From positions 1-32,006 of the forward strand of contig CAMKNA010000027.1 of NCBI GenBank assembly GCA_946414075.1: a DNA stretch of 32,006 nt, written 5' to 3'. Made by a program: the position numbers and the translations under genes. The notes beneath the pieces were generated by a model that was given only the letters and a program-made list of their open reading frames with translations, made no database searches and was not told the origin of the DNA. Shown here one piece after another: positions 31,367 through 32,006 of this stretch (position 1 is the stretch's first letter; every line of letters starts with the position of its first letter). The stretch comes from an uncultured Fibrobacter sp. (GTDB taxonomy: Bacteria > Fibrobacterota > Fibrobacteria > Fibrobacterales > Fibrobacteraceae).

Positions 31367-32006
31367 ATGAAATCACTCTCGATTTCCACCCTAGTTACCG
31401 CAGCTTTTGCCTGCTTTATGCTGACTGCCTGCGAAAGCAGCGAAGACGATGTCGTCCCCCAGATGACCATCAAGAGACCGGCTAAGACAGCCGAAGCCAA
31501 GGCCCCTTCCTCTGACGAGCCTGAACTGGTACCCATCCAGTCCCTTTCTGCAAAGAAGGGCAAGGCCCCCAAGGCCGAGAAGGTGCAGCTTCCTCCCGGT
31601 AGTGTCAAACCTGAAGAAGACGGCCAGTATGTAATTCAGGTCAGTATCCAATCCTCCAAGAAGGCTGCCGACGCCATCGTCAAGAAGCTGGCAGACCAGG
31701 ATATCGAGGCCTATGTCGTGGAAGTTGAAAATCCAGGCGAACTAGAAGGAACATTCTACCGCGTCCGTATCGGTTATTTCTCCACAGTCCAGAGAGCCCA
31801 GGCCTACGGCCAAGATGTTCTCGCACAGTTGAACTTCGGTTGGTGGGTAGACAACAGCAACAACGACGAAGTCGGAAAGCCTAGTTCTGATGAAGGTTCT
31901 GCCGCACCTGCCGCCCAGCCTGCTCCCGCCGCTAAGCCTGCTCCGGCACCGGCACCTGCCGCCCAGCCTGCTCCCGCCGCTAAGCCTGCTCCGGCACCGG
32001 CACCTG
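31367..32006 (+). CDS. SPOR-domain lipoprotein, C-terminus beyond the window
   Basis: The frame from the ATG at 31367 stays open to the window end (213 codons). GGAG lies 6 bases before the start. The signal peptide MKSLSISTLVTAAFACFMLTAC is of lipoprotein type, Cys22. Residues about 87-162 form a SPOR domain (GQYVIQVSIQSSKKAADAI, YRVRIGYFSTVQRAQAYGQD), a fold that binds denuded septal peptidoglycan. From about residue 179 a Pro/Ala-rich linker is made of exact 16-residue repeats and continues past the edge. Likely a cell-envelope protein acting at division or wall remodelling; similar domains occur in RlpA and FtsN. The missing C-terminus may hold another domain. Confidence 0.88.
   Translation, partial: MKSLSISTLVTAAFACFMLTACESSEDDVVPQMTIKRPAKTAEAKAPSSDEPELVPIQSLSAKKGKAPKAEKVQLPPGSVKPEEDGQYVIQVSIQSSKKAADAIVKKLADQDIEAYVVEVENPGELEGTFYRVRIGYFSTVQRAQAYGQDVLAQLNFGWWVDNSNNDEVGKPSSDEGSAAPAAQPAPAAKPAPAPAPAAQPAPAAKPAPAPAP
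31907..32006 (+). repeat. 48-bp perfect tandem repeat in the SPOR lipoprotein gene
   Basis: Two exact 48-base copies (31907-31954 and 31955-32002), with the first 4 bases of a third at the window edge. Each encodes the 16 residues PAAQPAPAAKPAPAPA. The array stays in frame and its full copy number is not visible. Confidence 0.9.

Overview
The window looks like a chromosomal piece of a Gram-negative anaerobe of the Fibrobacter type (Fibrobacterota). This assignment is an inference. It rests on a rod-shape mreBCD-mrdA-rodA cluster, futalosine-route menaquinone genes (mqnB, mqnD), a GlgE-type maltosyltransferase, a small histone H1-like protein, several lipoproteins with Ser/Asp-rich linkers, and an ExbB/ExbD/AgmX-type operon with TPR and OmpA partners. 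Base composition is moderate and most genes lie on the minus strand. No tRNA, rRNA, IS element, prophage or CRISPR array was recognised, and no gene-free stretch exceeds 300 bases.

Layout, left to right. Bases 1-1866 (minus): a cut-off probable rpsA, cmk, and two small lipoprotein genes. Bases 2003-3175 (plus): a TraB/PrgY-family membrane protein. Bases 3298-10484 (minus): the rod-shape operon, transcribed mreB, mreC, mreD, mrdA (PBP2), rodA, with glgE as its last gene. It has a clear promoter just upstream of a TTG-started mreB. Next come a small lipoprotein gene and an outer-membrane beta-barrel gene with its own terminator.

Bases 12416-23237 (minus) hold the most interesting unit, seven genes in one direction. 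In transcription order they are: a secreted beta-helix/thrombospondin-3/OmpA protein, a fused beta-barrel and TPR protein, a 1279-residue periplasmic TPR protein, an ExbB/TolQ/MotA proton-channel protein, two ExbD/TolR-like proteins (one without the usual membrane aspartate), and a TonB/AgmX-like protein. This reads as a proton-driven inner-membrane motor joined to periplasmic and outer-membrane parts. It resembles Tol-Pal and the Myxococcus Agl-Glt machines in logic but has its own composition. A strong terminator closes it.

Bases 23422-28694 (minus): the histone H1-like gene, then a tyrS-pfkB-mqnB-mqnD operon, then a lipoprotein with Asp-box-like propeller repeats. Bases 28730-30259: a GAF/AAA+/Fis-type regulator with a degenerate sigma-54 contact loop. 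Bases 30362-31166: yqeY and rpsU. Bases 31367-32006 (plus): a SPOR-domain lipoprotein running off the window in a 48-base tandem repeat.

Reading upstream regions by eye gave a recurring promoter form, TTGAnn, 17 bases, TATATT, before rpsU, mreB and the ompA-led operon, with a weaker version before the SPOR gene. Start codons were moved from the longest open frame to the best-supported site wherever a Shine-Dalgarno sequence, signal peptide or family alignment favoured it.
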